Shown piece after piece: positions 16,920 through 25,682 of a DNA stretch of 64,000 bases (the first letter of the stretch is position 1; every line of letters starts with the position of its first letter). This stretch comes from Marisediminicola antarctica (GTDB lineage Bacteria > Actinomycetota > Actinomycetes > Actinomycetales > Microbacteriaceae): positions 1,178,001 to 1,242,000 of the forward strand of contig NZ_CP017146.1 in the NCBI RefSeq assembly GCF_009930795.1. The letters are read 5' to 3'. A model generated the notes under the pieces. The model had not been told where the DNA came from. It did not search any database and saw only the letters and a list, made by a program, of their open reading frames with translations. The position numbers and the translations under genes are program-made.

Positions 16920-16969
16920 CGCGCGGCCGGATCGGCGTGTAACTCCGCCGGTCGCATAGACTCGCCGCC

Positions 16970-17938
16970 ATGTCCAGCCTTGGCGATTCGTCCGCCTTGT
17001 CCGTCTCGCTGCCCTCGCCCACCTCCCTCGACCGGGACGCCGCGGAGCAGATCGCTCGAACCCTCAAGGCGATGGCCGACCCGACCCGGATCCAGCTGCT
17101 GAGTCTCATTCTCGACAGCGCGGACGGGCGCGCGCTGGTCGGCCAGCTCGCCGACGAACTGCGACTCAGTCAGCCGACCGTCAGCCATCACGTGCGGGTC
17201 ATGGCCGAGGAGGGGCTGCTCGAGCGCAGTCAGAAGGGCCGACTCGTCTGGTATTCCGTCTCGCCCGATCGGGTGGACGAGGTGTCCGAGCTACTCAACC
17301 CGGTGTCGTCGGCGCCGCCCTCGCCTCTCGTGCTCGAGCGCATCGCGGGCGATCTCGCACTCCAGTTCCGCGGCATCTTCTCGGGCGAGACGGTGGACCG
17401 CTACGTGCGGGAGAGTTACGAGCTGCTGGCTCGGGAGGCGCGGATCATCCGCTACCTGCCCTCCCTCACCGGACGCTTCGCCGCTGAGCGGCTTCGCGCC
17501 CTCGCGACCGCGGACGGACTGCTCCCGCACGACGCACCAGAGGTGCTCTTCGTCTGCGTGCAGAACGCGGGCCGCTCGCAGTTGGCCGCCGCGATCCTGC
17601 GCTCACTCGCTGGCGACCGGGTGCGCGTGCGGACGGCGGGTTCGGCCCCAGCCGAGGCTGTGAATCCGCGGGTTGTCGCGGCGCTCGATGAGATCGGGGT
17701 GCCGCTCGCCGGGGAGTTCCCGAAGCCGCTCACCGACGAGGTCGTGCGCGCCGCGGACTACGTGATCACGATGGGATGCGGCGACGCCTGTCCCGTGTAT
17801 GACGGGCGGAGGTATCTCGATTGGGACCTGGACGATCCATCCGGGCTGGCACTCGAGGGGGTGCGGGCGGTGCGCGACGAGGTCAACCGACTCGTTCGCC
17901 AGCTGCTCGAACAGATGGACCTTCCTCCCGGCAGGTGA
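16970..17938 (+). CDS. ArsR - helical bundle - arsenate reductase fusion protein
   Basis: This 322-residue protein has three parts. Residues about 20-115 are an ArsR winged helix (IARTLKAMADPTRIQLLSLI, LSQPTVSHHVRVMAEEGLLE). Residues about 120-180 are a small helical domain (LVLERIAGDLALQF, SGETVDRYVRESYELL). Residues about 185-320 are a low-molecular-weight-phosphatase-like arsenate reductase with C-x5-R in VLFVCVQNAGRSQ and GCGDACPVY plus YLDWDLDDP. The ArsR part contains no cysteine, so it lacks the usual arsenite site. The same helical domain precedes ArsC in the third gene of the operon. The protein may couple reduction to DNA binding or be a repressor that senses through the enzyme. Confidence 0.88.
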   Translation: MSSLGDSSALSVSLPSPTSLDRDAAEQIARTLKAMADPTRIQLLSLILDSADGRALVGQLADELRLSQPTVSHHVRVMAEEGLLERSQKGRLVWYSVSPDRVDEVSELLNPVSSAPPSPLVLERIAGDLALQFRGIFSGETVDRYVRESYELLAREARIIRYLPSLTGRFAAERLRALATADGLLPHDAPEVLFVCVQNAGRSQLAAAILRSLAGDRVRVRTAGSAPAEAVNPRVVAALDEIGVPLAGEFPKPLTDEVVRAADYVITMGCGDACPVYDGRRYLDWDLDDPSGLALEGVRAVRDEVNRLVRQLLEQMDLPPGR

Positions 17939-17973
17939 ACTCCTGCTGAACTGTCGCCACCTCGCCCACATTG

Positions 17974-17993
17974 TATAGACGGCTGTCTATACT
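17974..17993 (+). promoter_or_regulatory. dyad overlapping the arsC promoter
   Basis: TATAGAC-GGCT-GTCTATA (17974-17991) is a perfect 7-bp inverted repeat. The TATACT at 17988-17993 overlaps its right arm and is a good -10, 28 bp before the arsC ATG. An ArsR-type repressor bound here would block the polymerase. Confidence 0.55.
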
Positions 17994-18021
17994 TAGGTGG
18001 ACATCGAGCCGAGGAGTCACC

Positions 18022-18432
18022 ATGTCCGACAAGCCCACCGTCCTATTCGTCTGCGTGCACAACGCCGGGCGCTCCCAGATGGCCGCCGGCTACCTCAAGC
18101 ACCTCTCCGCGGGCGCCGTCGAGGTGCTCTCGGCAGGCTCAGAGCCCAAAGACCAGATCAACCCGACGGCGGTCGAGGCGATGGCCGAAGACGGCATCGA
18201 CATCACCGGCAACGTTCCCAAGATCCTCACCACCGAAGCGGTCAGGGAGTCCGACGTCGTCATCACGATGGGCTGCGGCGACACCTGCCCGATCTTCCCT
18301 GGAAAGCGCTACGAGGACTGGGAGCTGGCCGACCCCGCTGGCCAGGGCATCGACGCCGTGCGCCCGATCCGCGACGACATCAAGGCGCGCATTGCGAAGC
18401 TGCTCGACGAGCTGCTCCCCGCGAGAGTCTGA
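18022..18432 (+). CDS. arsC: arsenate reductase (low-MW phosphatase type, mycothiol-class)
   Basis: This 136-residue enzyme reduces As(V) to As(III). The nucleophile loop is LFVCVHNAGRSQMAAGYL (C-x5-R); the second signature is VITMGCGDTCPIFPGKRYEDW. It resembles the Corynebacterium arsenate-mycothiol transferases, in which arsenate is attached to mycothiol and reduced by mycoredoxin. It starts after GAGGAG and has its own promoter/dyad. The next arsC-like gene starts 2 nt after its stop. Confidence 0.93.
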   Translation: MSDKPTVLFVCVHNAGRSQMAAGYLKHLSAGAVEVLSAGSEPKDQINPTAVEAMAEDGIDITGNVPKILTTEAVRESDVVITMGCGDTCPIFPGKRYEDWELADPAGQGIDAVRPIRDDIKARIAKLLDELLPARV

Positions 18433-18434
18433 CC

Positions 18435-19103
18435 ATGACGGATGCTGGAATCGGGGTCAGGCGCGGGCTGCCCGGCCTGACCTACCCAGAGGAGTACCTC
18501 AAGCGGCTCGCGGGGGAGCTCACCGCGAAGTTCGCCGGAGTCTTCAGCGCCGAGACCGTCGAGCGCTATGTGCTCGAGTCGTACACGGCGCTGCTGCGCA
18601 CCTCCACGGTCACCGCCCACCTCGCCTCGCGGACGGTGCGCTTCGCAACCGACCGCCTCACAGCGCTCGCGCAGGCCAAGGGATCGCTCGGGGTCGGCGT
18701 GCCGGAGATCCTCTTCGTCTGCGAGCAGAACGCAGGCCGGTCCCAGATGGCGGCGGTGCTGACGACACATCTGGCGGGCGACAGCGTGCACGTGCGCTCG
18801 GCGGGGTCCGCTCCGGCGCGCGAGCTGAACCCGGCGGTGATCGCGGTTATGGAGGAACTCGGCCTCGATATGGCCAAGGAGTTCCCGAAGCCGCTCACTG
18901 ACGATGTCGTGCAAGCGGCGGATGTCGTGGTCACGATGGGCTGCGGCGACGCCTGCCCGGTCTACCCCGGCAAACGCTATCTCGACTGGGGCCTCACTGA
19001 CCCGGCCGGCGAGTCGATCGAGACGGTGCGCGGCATTCGTGACGAGATCAGCGCGCGGGTTACCGCAATGCTCGGCGAGCTCGCACGCGACTCGGGCGCG
19101 TAG
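18435..19103 (+). CDS. arsenate reductase with N-terminal helical domain (ArsC1'-like)
   Basis: This 222-residue protein has residues about 10-75 forming a helical domain (YPEEYLKRLAGELTAKFAGV, ETVERYVLESYTALL). An arsenate reductase domain follows with FVCEQNAGRSQMAAVL and GCGDACPVYPGKRYLDW. Its helical part matches the middle part of the ArsR fusion upstream. Corynebacterium glutamicum has a comparable three-domain-architecture reductase thought to use thioredoxin, so the operon may hold both mycothiol- and thioredoxin-dependent enzymes. It begins 2 nt after arsC and closes the operon. Confidence 0.88.
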   Translation: MTDAGIGVRRGLPGLTYPEEYLKRLAGELTAKFAGVFSAETVERYVLESYTALLRTSTVTAHLASRTVRFATDRLTALAQAKGSLGVGVPEILFVCEQNAGRSQMAAVLTTHLAGDSVHVRSAGSAPARELNPAVIAVMEELGLDMAKEFPKPLTDDVVQAADVVVTMGCGDACPVYPGKRYLDWGLTDPAGESIETVRGIRDEISARVTAMLGELARDSGA

Positions 19104-19798
19104 CGCGGGGCACGACGCTTCGTCTGCGTGCGTGGCGTGCGTCGCGTGCGTCGCGTGCGTCGCGTGCGTCGGTGTGCTCGGAGTGCGTCGGCGTGCTCGG
19201 AGTGCTCACGTGGGACCGGTGGTCGGTTTGTCCCGGATCAGTAATCTAGCGGAGGAGTTCCTGCGGACACGCCGGTTTCGACCGTCGTGGGACTCGGCAT
19301 GTTGCCGTTTCTCCTGCGTTGCGTGCGTGCGTGCGTGCGTGCTTTCGGCGTGCGTGCTTTCGACGTGTCGTGTGGATGCTGCGGGGCGTGTGGATGCTGT
19401 GGGGCGAGTGGCTGCGTGTGGCTGCGTGTGGGAGGAAATCGTGTACGCCAGCATCCCGGTCCCGGGCCCGCCCGCGTCGGGGCGACCTAACCGAGGAGAT
19501 TCTGCGACACGCAGCGTTGCGCGGCGCCGCAGCTCGGCGGGGCGCCGGAAGTCCTCTGTACCTTCGCGGGCGCGACGCCTGCGCGACACCTGCGCGTCAC
19601 CCGCGCGTCACCGGCGCGTCACCGGCGCGTCACGCACGCCCGCGAAGATCGCCGCAGCCGCCGAGCTCGTCGAGCGACGATGCCTGATGGGTCGATAATT
19701 GGGGGTCTGGCACCGAATGGTGCGGCGGTCCGTTCCGGGCCGCGCGGCGCCTACCGAAGCGCCAGAGTTGAGTCGGTGGCTGAGAGGAGGGGCGCGGG
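19104..19798. repeat. 695-bp spacer made largely of short tandem repeats
   Basis: No convincing gene was found. Tandem stretches include a 9-bp GCGTGCGTC unit (19134-19171), a GCGT tetranucleotide run (19321-19342), GTGTGGATGCTG-like units (about 19371-19410) and an 11-bp CGGCGCGTCAC unit (about 19590-19635). Two dispersed similar segments (around GGAGGAGTTCCTGCGGACACG at 19251 and GAGGAGATTCTGCGACACG at 19493) could be an older repeat family. The promoter of the NRPS must lie in the last about 100 bp. Confidence 0.75.
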
Positions 19799-22700
19799 AT
19801 GAGCGTGACTCTCGACAACCAGACCGTGCTTGAGGCCGGAGCCAGGGTGACCCACGCCCGCACCCTCGTCGACATCCTCGCCGAGACCGCCGTGCGGCAT
19901 CCGGATGCCCTCGCGCTGCTCGACGCCGACGGGGCAGTGAGCTACCGCAGGCTCGTGCGGATGGTCAGCGACCGCGCCGCGCAGCTGGCCCGCAGCGGCG
20001 TGCACCGCGGCGACCGGGTGGGCATTCGGATTCCGTCCGGATCGCGTGAACTGTATATCTCGATTCTGGCGACCCTTGTCGCCGGTGCCGCGTACGTTCC
20101 TGTCGACGCGGACGATCCCGAGGAGCGCGCGCACCTCGTCTTCGGCGAGGCCGGCGTCGTGGGGGTGATCGGTGCGGACGGGGTGCTCGCGCCGCACAGC
20201 CAGGAGGCGGTGCGCGCCGCGCCATCCGACGCCCCCCGCCCCGAGGGGATCGAGACGCCGACGCCGGACCACGACGCCTGGGTGATCTTCACCTCCGGGT
20301 CGACCGGTGTGCCCAAGGGCGTCGCCGTGACCCACCGCTCCGCCGCCGCGTTCGTCGACGCCGAGGCTGGGCTCTTCCTCGTCGAGGAGCCGATCGGTCC
20401 CAGCGACCGGGTTCTCGCCGGGCTCTCGGTCGCGTTCGACGCGTCCTGCGAAGAAATGTGGCTCGCCTGGCGCAACGGCGCGTGCCTCGTTCCCGCCCCG
20501 CGCTCGCTCGTGCGGTCGGGTGCCGACCTCGGCCCGTGGCTTATCGCCCACGGAATCACCGTTGTCTCCACCGTGCCGACCCTCGCGGCGCTCTGGCCGG
20601 AGGAGTCGCTCGAGCTCGTTCGTCTTGTCATCTTCGGCGGGGAGGCCTGCCCTCCCGACCTTGCCGACCGCATCACGGTGCGCGGCCGTGAGGTGTGGAA
20701 CACCTACGGGCCGACCGAGGCGACCGTGGTGTCGTGCGGCGCACTGCTCGGCGGCGATGGCCCGGTGCGCATCGGGCTGCCGCTCGACGGCTGGGACCTC
20801 GCCGTGGTCGACCCCGCTGGCGCACGTGTCGCCGAGGGCGAGACGGGCGAGCTCATCATCGGCGGGGTCGGCCTCGCCCGCTACCTCGATGCCGCAATGG
20901 ATGCCGTGAAGTACGCGGCTATGCCGTCGCTCGGCTGGGATCGCGCCTACCGCAGCGGAGACCTCGTGCGCTTCGAGACCGAGGGTCTCGTCTTCGTCGG
21001 TCGCGCCGACGACCAGGTCAAGCTCGGCGGGCGCAGGATCGAGCTCGGCGAGGTCGAGGCCGCGCTGCAGGGTCTCGACGGAGTGGCCGGCGCCGCGGCG
21101 GCCGTGCAGACCTCGGCATCCGGCAACCACCTTCTCGTCGGCTATCTTGCCCTGACCGAGCCCGCGGTGCTGTTCGACCGGGTCGCCGCGGTCGAGCGCC
21201 TCCGCGCCGAGCTCCCCTCCGCACTCGTGCCGCTGCTCGCGATCGTCGACTCGCTTCCGACGAAGACCTCAGGCAAGGTCGACCGCGCCTCCCTGCCGTG
21301 GCCGCTCCCGACCACGGTGGGGGAGCCGACGGATGCGGGACTGACGGCGACGGCCGCGTGGCTCGCCGACAGGTGGACCGCGATCCTCGGCGTTCCCGTG
21401 GCCGGTCCCGACGATGACTTCTTCGCCCAGGGCGGCGGTTCTCTCTCCGCGGCCCAGTTGATCTCCGCTATCCGTGAGCGCTTCGCCGACACCCGCGTGT
21501 CGGACATCTACGACCACCCGCGGATCGGTTCCCTCGCGGACGAGCTCGACGGCCGCGCACCGCACGTGCGGGCGACACCTCGCGAGGTGCTGCCGACGCC
21601 GCTCTCCAGCCGGATCGCGCAGACGCTCCTCGGCATCCCGCTGCACATCCTCGCCGGGGCGAGGTGGCTCGTCTACCTCGCCGCGGCGAACAACCTGCTC
21701 GCGGCCTGGTCTCAGCTCGCGTTCCTGCCGCAGCTGTCCTGGTGGTGGATCGGCGTGGGATTCCTGCTGTTCGTGACTCCGCCCGGCAAGATGGCGCTGA
21801 CCGTCGTTGCCGCACGGCTGCTGCTGCGCGGAGTCGCCCCCGGTGACTACCCCCGCGGTGGATCGGTGCACCTGCGGCTGTGGCTCGCCGAGCAGGTCGC
21901 GCTGCTCGTGAACCCCGCGAGCGCGGCCGGCGCCCCCTGGATCAGCTACTACGCGCGGGCACTCGGCGCCCGCATCGGCGTCGGCGTCGACCTGCACACC
22001 CTCCCGCCGGTGACCGGGATGCTGTCGGTCGGGCACGGGGCATCGGTCGAACCCGAGGCCGACCTCTCCGGGTACTGGATCGACGGCGATATCCTGCGCC
22101 TCGGCCACATGCACATCGGCGCTGAGTCGCGGGTCGGCTCGCGCAGCACCCTGCTCGGAGGGGCGAGCATCGGGCGCGGCTCCGAGGTCGAGCCGGGCTC
22201 CGCGGTCTCCGGCCGAGTGCCGGCGGGGGAGCGCTGGGCGGGATCGCCGGCCGGTCGAGTGGGCTCGGCGAAGAAGTCCTGGCCGGCGGAGCGGCCGCCG
22301 CGCGGCACCCGCTGGCTTATCGCCTACGCGGTCGGATCGATCGCGATGGCCGCGATGCCGGCATCCGCAGCCCTTCTCGGTGTCGTCATCGTCGGGGCTG
22401 CGATCGGCCAGGCGCCGAGCCCGGCGGAGGCGGTGGCGCGCGCCGTTCTGGCGACGCCGCTCGCGACGGTCGCCGCGGGGCTCGCCTTTGCGTTCACGGT
22501 GATCGCGGTCGTGCGCCTACTCGGGATCGGCCTCGTCGACGGGCACTTCCCGGTGCGCAGCCGCATCGGCTGCCAGGTGTGGATGACCGAGCGGATCCTC
22601 GACAGCGCGAGGACCCTGCTGTTCCCGCTCTACGCGAGCCTCATCACGCCGTTCTGGCTGCGAGCCCTCGGCGCGAAGGTCGGCGCAAACGTCGAGGCGT

Positions 22701-23707
22701 CGACCGTGCTGCTCATCCCAGCACTCACCACGATTGCGCCGGGCGCGTTCCTCGCCGACGACACCATGGTCGCCACCTACGAGCTCGGCGGCGGCTGGCT
22801 CCGCATCGGCCGCGCGAAGATCGGCCGGCGCGCGTTCCTCGGCAACAGCGGGATGATCGGACCCGGCCGCACGGTGCCGCGCAACGGTCTCGTCGCGGTG
22901 CTGTCCGCGACCCCGCGCAAGGCCAAACGCGGCTCAAGCTGGCTCGGCAACCCGCCAGTGCGGCTGCGGCGCACCGTCACCGACTTCGACGAGGCGCGCA
23001 CCTTCCACCCGCCGGCGCGCCTCCGCGTGGCGCGCGCCCTCTGGGAGCTGCTGCGCATCGTGCCGGTCATCGTCACCGCTCTCATCGCGCTCGGCGTGCT
23101 CGTCACCCTCGATGTGCTCTGGTCGGTGCTCGGGCTCGGGGCGGCCGTCGCGCTGTCGGGTGTGGTGATGCTCGCGGCAGGCGCCGTGGCGGCGGGGGTG
23201 ACCACGTGCGCGAAGTGGGTCTTCGTCGGCCGGATCACGGTCTCGGAGCATCCGCTCTGGTCGTCGTTCATCTGGCGCAACGAGGTTGCCGACACGTTCG
23301 TCGAGATGGTCGCGCGCCCCTGGTTCGCCTCGGCCGCCACCGGCACCCCGGCGCTCGCGTTCTGGCTGCGCACGCTCGGCGCGACGGTCGGTCGCGGCGT
23401 GTGGTGCGAGTCGTACTGGTTGCCGGAGGCCGACCTCGTCACGATCGCAGACGGGGCAACCGTGAATCGCGGATGCGTGGTGCAGACGCACCTGTTCCAC
23501 GACCGGGTCATGCAGCTCGACAGCGTGGAGCTGCGCGCCGGATCGACGCTCGGGCCGCACACCGTCATCCTGCCGGCCGCGTCGCTCGACGAGAACGCGA
23601 CCGTGGGACCCGCCTCGCTCGTGATGCGAGGCGAGCGGGTGCCCGGCGGATCACTGTGGGCGGGCAACCCGATCGCGCCGTGGCACGCGCCGCCGTGGAA
23701 TACTTGA
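19799..23707 (+). CDS. Pls/PosA-family non-ribosomal peptide synthetase (single-module, membrane-bound)
   Basis: This 1302-residue synthetase opens with an adenylation domain (1-about 500). It carries AWVIFTSGSTGVPKGVAVTH, VAFDASCEEMWLAW, EVWNTYGPTEATVV, YRSGDLVRF and KLGGRRIELGEVEAAL. A carrier domain follows with the phosphopantetheine site in FFAQGGGSLSAAQL (Ser548). The rest has about six membrane segments separating three acyltransferase-like left-handed beta-helix blocks instead of condensation or thioesterase domains. This is the layout of epsilon-poly-L-lysine synthetase and relatives, which join one amino acid repeatedly through side-chain amide bonds. The amino acid used cannot be read by eye. 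An M1 peptidase and a Sfp-type transferase follow. Confidence 0.9.
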   Translation: MSVTLDNQTVLEAGARVTHARTLVDILAETAVRHPDALALLDADGAVSYRRLVRMVSDRAAQLARSGVHRGDRVGIRIPSGSRELYISILATLVAGAAYVPVDADDPEERAHLVFGEAGVVGVIGADGVLAPHSQEAVRAAPSDAPRPEGIETPTPDHDAWVIFTSGSTGVPKGVAVTHRSAAAFVDAEAGLFLVEEPIGPSDRVLAGLSVAFDASCEEMWLAWRNGACLVPAPRSLVRSGADLGPWLIAHGITVVSTVPTLAALWPEESLELVRLVIFGGEACPPDLADRITVRGREVWNTYGPTEATVVSCGALLGGDGPVRIGLPLDGWDLAVVDPAGARVAEGETGELIIGGVGLARYLDAAMDAVKYAAMPSLGWDRAYRSGDLVRFETEGLVFVGRADDQVKLGGRRIELGEVEAALQGLDGVAGAAAAVQTSASGNHLLVGYLALTEPAVLFDRVAAVERLRAELPSALVPLLAIVDSLPTKTSGKVDRASLPWPLPTTVGEPTDAGLTATAAWLADRWTAILGVPVAGPDDDFFAQGGGSLSAAQLISAIRERFADTRVSDIYDHPRIGSLADELDGRAPHVRATPREVLPTPLSSRIAQTLLGIPLHILAGARWLVYLAAANNLLAAWSQLAFLPQLSWWWIGVGFLLFVTPPGKMALTVVAARLLLRGVAPGDYPRGGSVHLRLWLAEQVALLVNPASAAGAPWISYYARALGARIGVGVDLHTLPPVTGMLSVGHGASVEPEADLSGYWIDGDILRLGHMHIGAESRVGSRSTLLGGASIGRGSEVEPGSAVSGRVPAGERWAGSPAGRVGSAKKSWPAERPPRGTRWLIAYAVGSIAMAAMPASAALLGVVIVGAAIGQAPSPAEAVARAVLATPLATVAAGLAFAFTVIAVVRLLGIGLVDGHFPVRSRIGCQVWMTERILDSARTLLFPLYASLITPFWLRALGAKVGANVEASTVLLIPALTTIAPGAFLADDTMVATYELGGGWLRIGRAKIGRRAFLGNSGMIGPGRTVPRNGLVAVLSATPRKAKRGSSWLGNPPVRLRRTVTDFDEARTFHPPARLRVARALWELLRIVPVIVTALIALGVLVTLDVLWSVLGLGAAVALSGVVMLAAGAVAAGVTTCAKWVFVGRITVSEHPLWSSFIWRNEVADTFVEMVARPWFASAATGTPALAFWLRTLGATVGRGVWCESYWLPEADLVTIADGATVNRGCVVQTHLFHDRVMQLDSVELRAGSTLGPHTVILPAASLDENATVGPASLVMRGERVPGGSLWAGNPIAPWHAPPWNT

Positions 23708-23712
23708 CCCCC

Positions 23713-25038
23713 GTGCCGTCCAGATCATCGAGCTACGGCTCCGCCTCCCTCGGGGACCAGTACCTGCCGGCGACCGGCAACGGCGGCTATACCGTCGAGC
23801 ATTACGACCTGGACCTCGACTATCGCGTAGCCACAAACCGCCTGGCCGCGACGGCGGTGATCACGGCCCGCGCCACCATGCGCCTCGAGCGGTTCAGCCT
23901 GGACTTCGCCGGACTCACCGTCGAGAAGGTCACCGTTGACGGGGAGCGGCCGCGCAAGACCACCCACACGAGCCGCAAGCTCACCGTCACGCTCGACACC
24001 GCGGTCGAGGACGGCGACGAGTTCGAGGTCACCGTGCGCTACCGCGGGGCGCCACGTCCGATCCGCGGCCGCTGGGGTGAGCTCGGCTGGGAGGAGCTCA
24101 CCGACGGCGTGCTCGTCGCGAGCCAGCCGAACGGCGCAGCATCCTGGTTCCCCTGCAACGATCATCCGAGCGACAAGGCGACCTACCGCATCTCGCTCGC
24201 CTGCGAGTCGCCGTACACGGTGCTGGCCAACGGGGAGCTCGCCTCCCGCACCGCACGCTCCGGCCGCACCACCTGGGTCTTCGACACCGTCGAGCCGATG
24301 GCGACCTATCTGGCGACGATCCAGATCGGCCGGTACACCTCCAGGGAGCTCGGCACACAGCCGGTCGTGCACACTGCCTACTTCCCGCCGGACCTCGCCC
24401 GAGTCGTCGCGGTCGACTTCGAGCGGCTCGGTGACATGCTGGCGCTATTCTGCGACCTGTTCGGCCCGTACCCGTTCTCGTCGTTCTCCGTTGTGGTCAC
24501 CGCCGACGAGCTGGAGATCCCACTCGAGGCGCAGGGCCTCGCCGTCTTCGGGCGCAACCACATCGACGGCGCCCACGGAAGCGACCGACTCATCGCACAC
24601 GAGCTCGCCCACCAGTGGTTCGGCAACAGCCTGACGATCACCTGTTGGCAGGACATCTGGCTTCACGAGGGCTTCGCCTGCTACTCCGAATGGCTGTGGG
24701 CGGAGAAGAGCGGCGGCCCGACGATCGCGGCGAGCGTCGCGGAGCACCACCGGGTGGTCGACGCGTTGCCCCAGGACCTCGTTGTCGGCGACCCGGGTCC
24801 GGCGGCGATGTTCGACGACCGGATCTACAAGCGCGGGGCGCTTGCCGTGCACGCCGTGCGGGTGCAGCTGGGCGACCGGAGGTTCTTCGAGGCACTGCGG
24901 GAGTTCGTTGCCACGCACCGCCATGCCGGCATCTCCACCACCGGGTTCGTGGGCTTCTTCGCCGGCTGCGACGGCGACGGCGTTATCGAGCAGCTCGTCG
25001 ACCGCTGGGTGTTCAGCGCGCCGCTGCCGCCGCTCTAG
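23713..25038 (+). CDS. M1-family zinc aminopeptidase
   Basis: This 441-residue metallopeptidase starts at GTG 23713 (GTG 23695, overlapping the NRPS stop, is also in frame). Zinc and catalytic residues are in HELAHQWFGNSLT and, 18 residues on, LHEGFACYSEWLW, giving the HExxH-x18-E pattern. The substrate-recognition strand reads PLEAQGLAVFG in place of GAMEN, and the catalytic tyrosine is in RIYKRGALAV. It lacks the long C-terminal helical domain of PepN. A position right after a Pls-like synthetase recalls epsilon-polylysine producers, where a zinc aminopeptidase degrades the polymer. No signal peptide is seen. Confidence 0.9.
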   Translation: MPSRSSSYGSASLGDQYLPATGNGGYTVEHYDLDLDYRVATNRLAATAVITARATMRLERFSLDFAGLTVEKVTVDGERPRKTTHTSRKLTVTLDTAVEDGDEFEVTVRYRGAPRPIRGRWGELGWEELTDGVLVASQPNGAASWFPCNDHPSDKATYRISLACESPYTVLANGELASRTARSGRTTWVFDTVEPMATYLATIQIGRYTSRELGTQPVVHTAYFPPDLARVVAVDFERLGDMLALFCDLFGPYPFSSFSVVVTADELEIPLEAQGLAVFGRNHIDGAHGSDRLIAHELAHQWFGNSLTITCWQDIWLHEGFACYSEWLWAEKSGGPTIAASVAEHHRVVDALPQDLVVGDPGPAAMFDDRIYKRGALAVHAVRVQLGDRRFFEALREFVATHRHAGISTTGFVGFFAGCDGDGVIEQLVDRWVFSAPLPPL

Positions 25039-25682
25039 CGGCCCTGTCGGATGTCCGGCCGCGCGTCGGCGATCACCGCAATCGTGCCGATAAGGCCGGG
25101 CCCGGCGTCGAGTGCGCTGAGCTGAAACGACGCGATGGGGACCGGCGCGGCGGGCCAACCGACGAGGGCGGGACGGGGCGCACCTCGCATCCGGCCCGCG
25201 AACGACACCTCGAGTTCTCGCGGGTCCACCCGCAGGCCGTCGCCCGTCGCTTTCAGCACGGCTTCCTTCGCGGTCCACATCGCGGTGCGGAGGGCGGGGG
25301 AGGCGTCCGCGTCGGCTAGCCGTTCGCGCTCGGCCGGTCCGAACGCGACGTCGTCGAGCGCGGCGCGCGATGCCGCGGCCACACTCTCGATGTCGATGCC
25401 GACGGGCCCGGCGAACGACACCGCGATCGCCACGGATCGCCCGGCGCGGCTCAGGCTCAGATCGATGCCATCCACGCCGAGCTCGCCGCAGTGGACGAGA
25501 ACCGGACGGCCGTGGTCGCCCCCGCATCGCGCACATCGCCGTGAGACCTCGACCTCGGCCGGGGTGACGCCCGTTGCCTCGGCCACGACGCGTACGAGCA
25601 GCGCGCGGTCACCGGCGGGTGTCATCGCGCGCTCGCGCAGCACGACCACGACGTGCGGGCCGGATGCCGGTGACCCGGTCAC
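25035..25682 (-). CDS. 4'-phosphopantetheinyl transferase, Sfp type
   Basis: This 215-residue enzyme transfers the phosphopantetheine arm from CoA to a carrier-protein serine. Core motifs are VGIDIESV and WTAKEAVLKATGDGL. The N-terminal half has a Cys-containing RRCARCGGDHGRPVL segment, the Gly-Arg-Pro part being typical of substrate loops. It converges on the M1 gene with a 4-nt tail overlap, and its probable partner is the carrier domain of the NRPS. Its GTG start overlaps the stop of the upstream coiled-coil gene (GTGA). Confidence 0.9.
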   Translation of the reverse strand: MTGSPASGPHVVVVLRERAMTPAGDRALLVRVVAEATGVTPAEVEVSRRCARCGGDHGRPVLVHCGELGVDGIDLSLSRAGRSVAIAVSFAGPVGIDIESVAAASRAALDDVAFGPAERERLADADASPALRTAMWTAKEAVLKATGDGLRVDPRELEVSFAGRMRGAPRPALVGWPAAPVPIASFQLSALDAGPGLIGTIAVIADARPDIRQGR

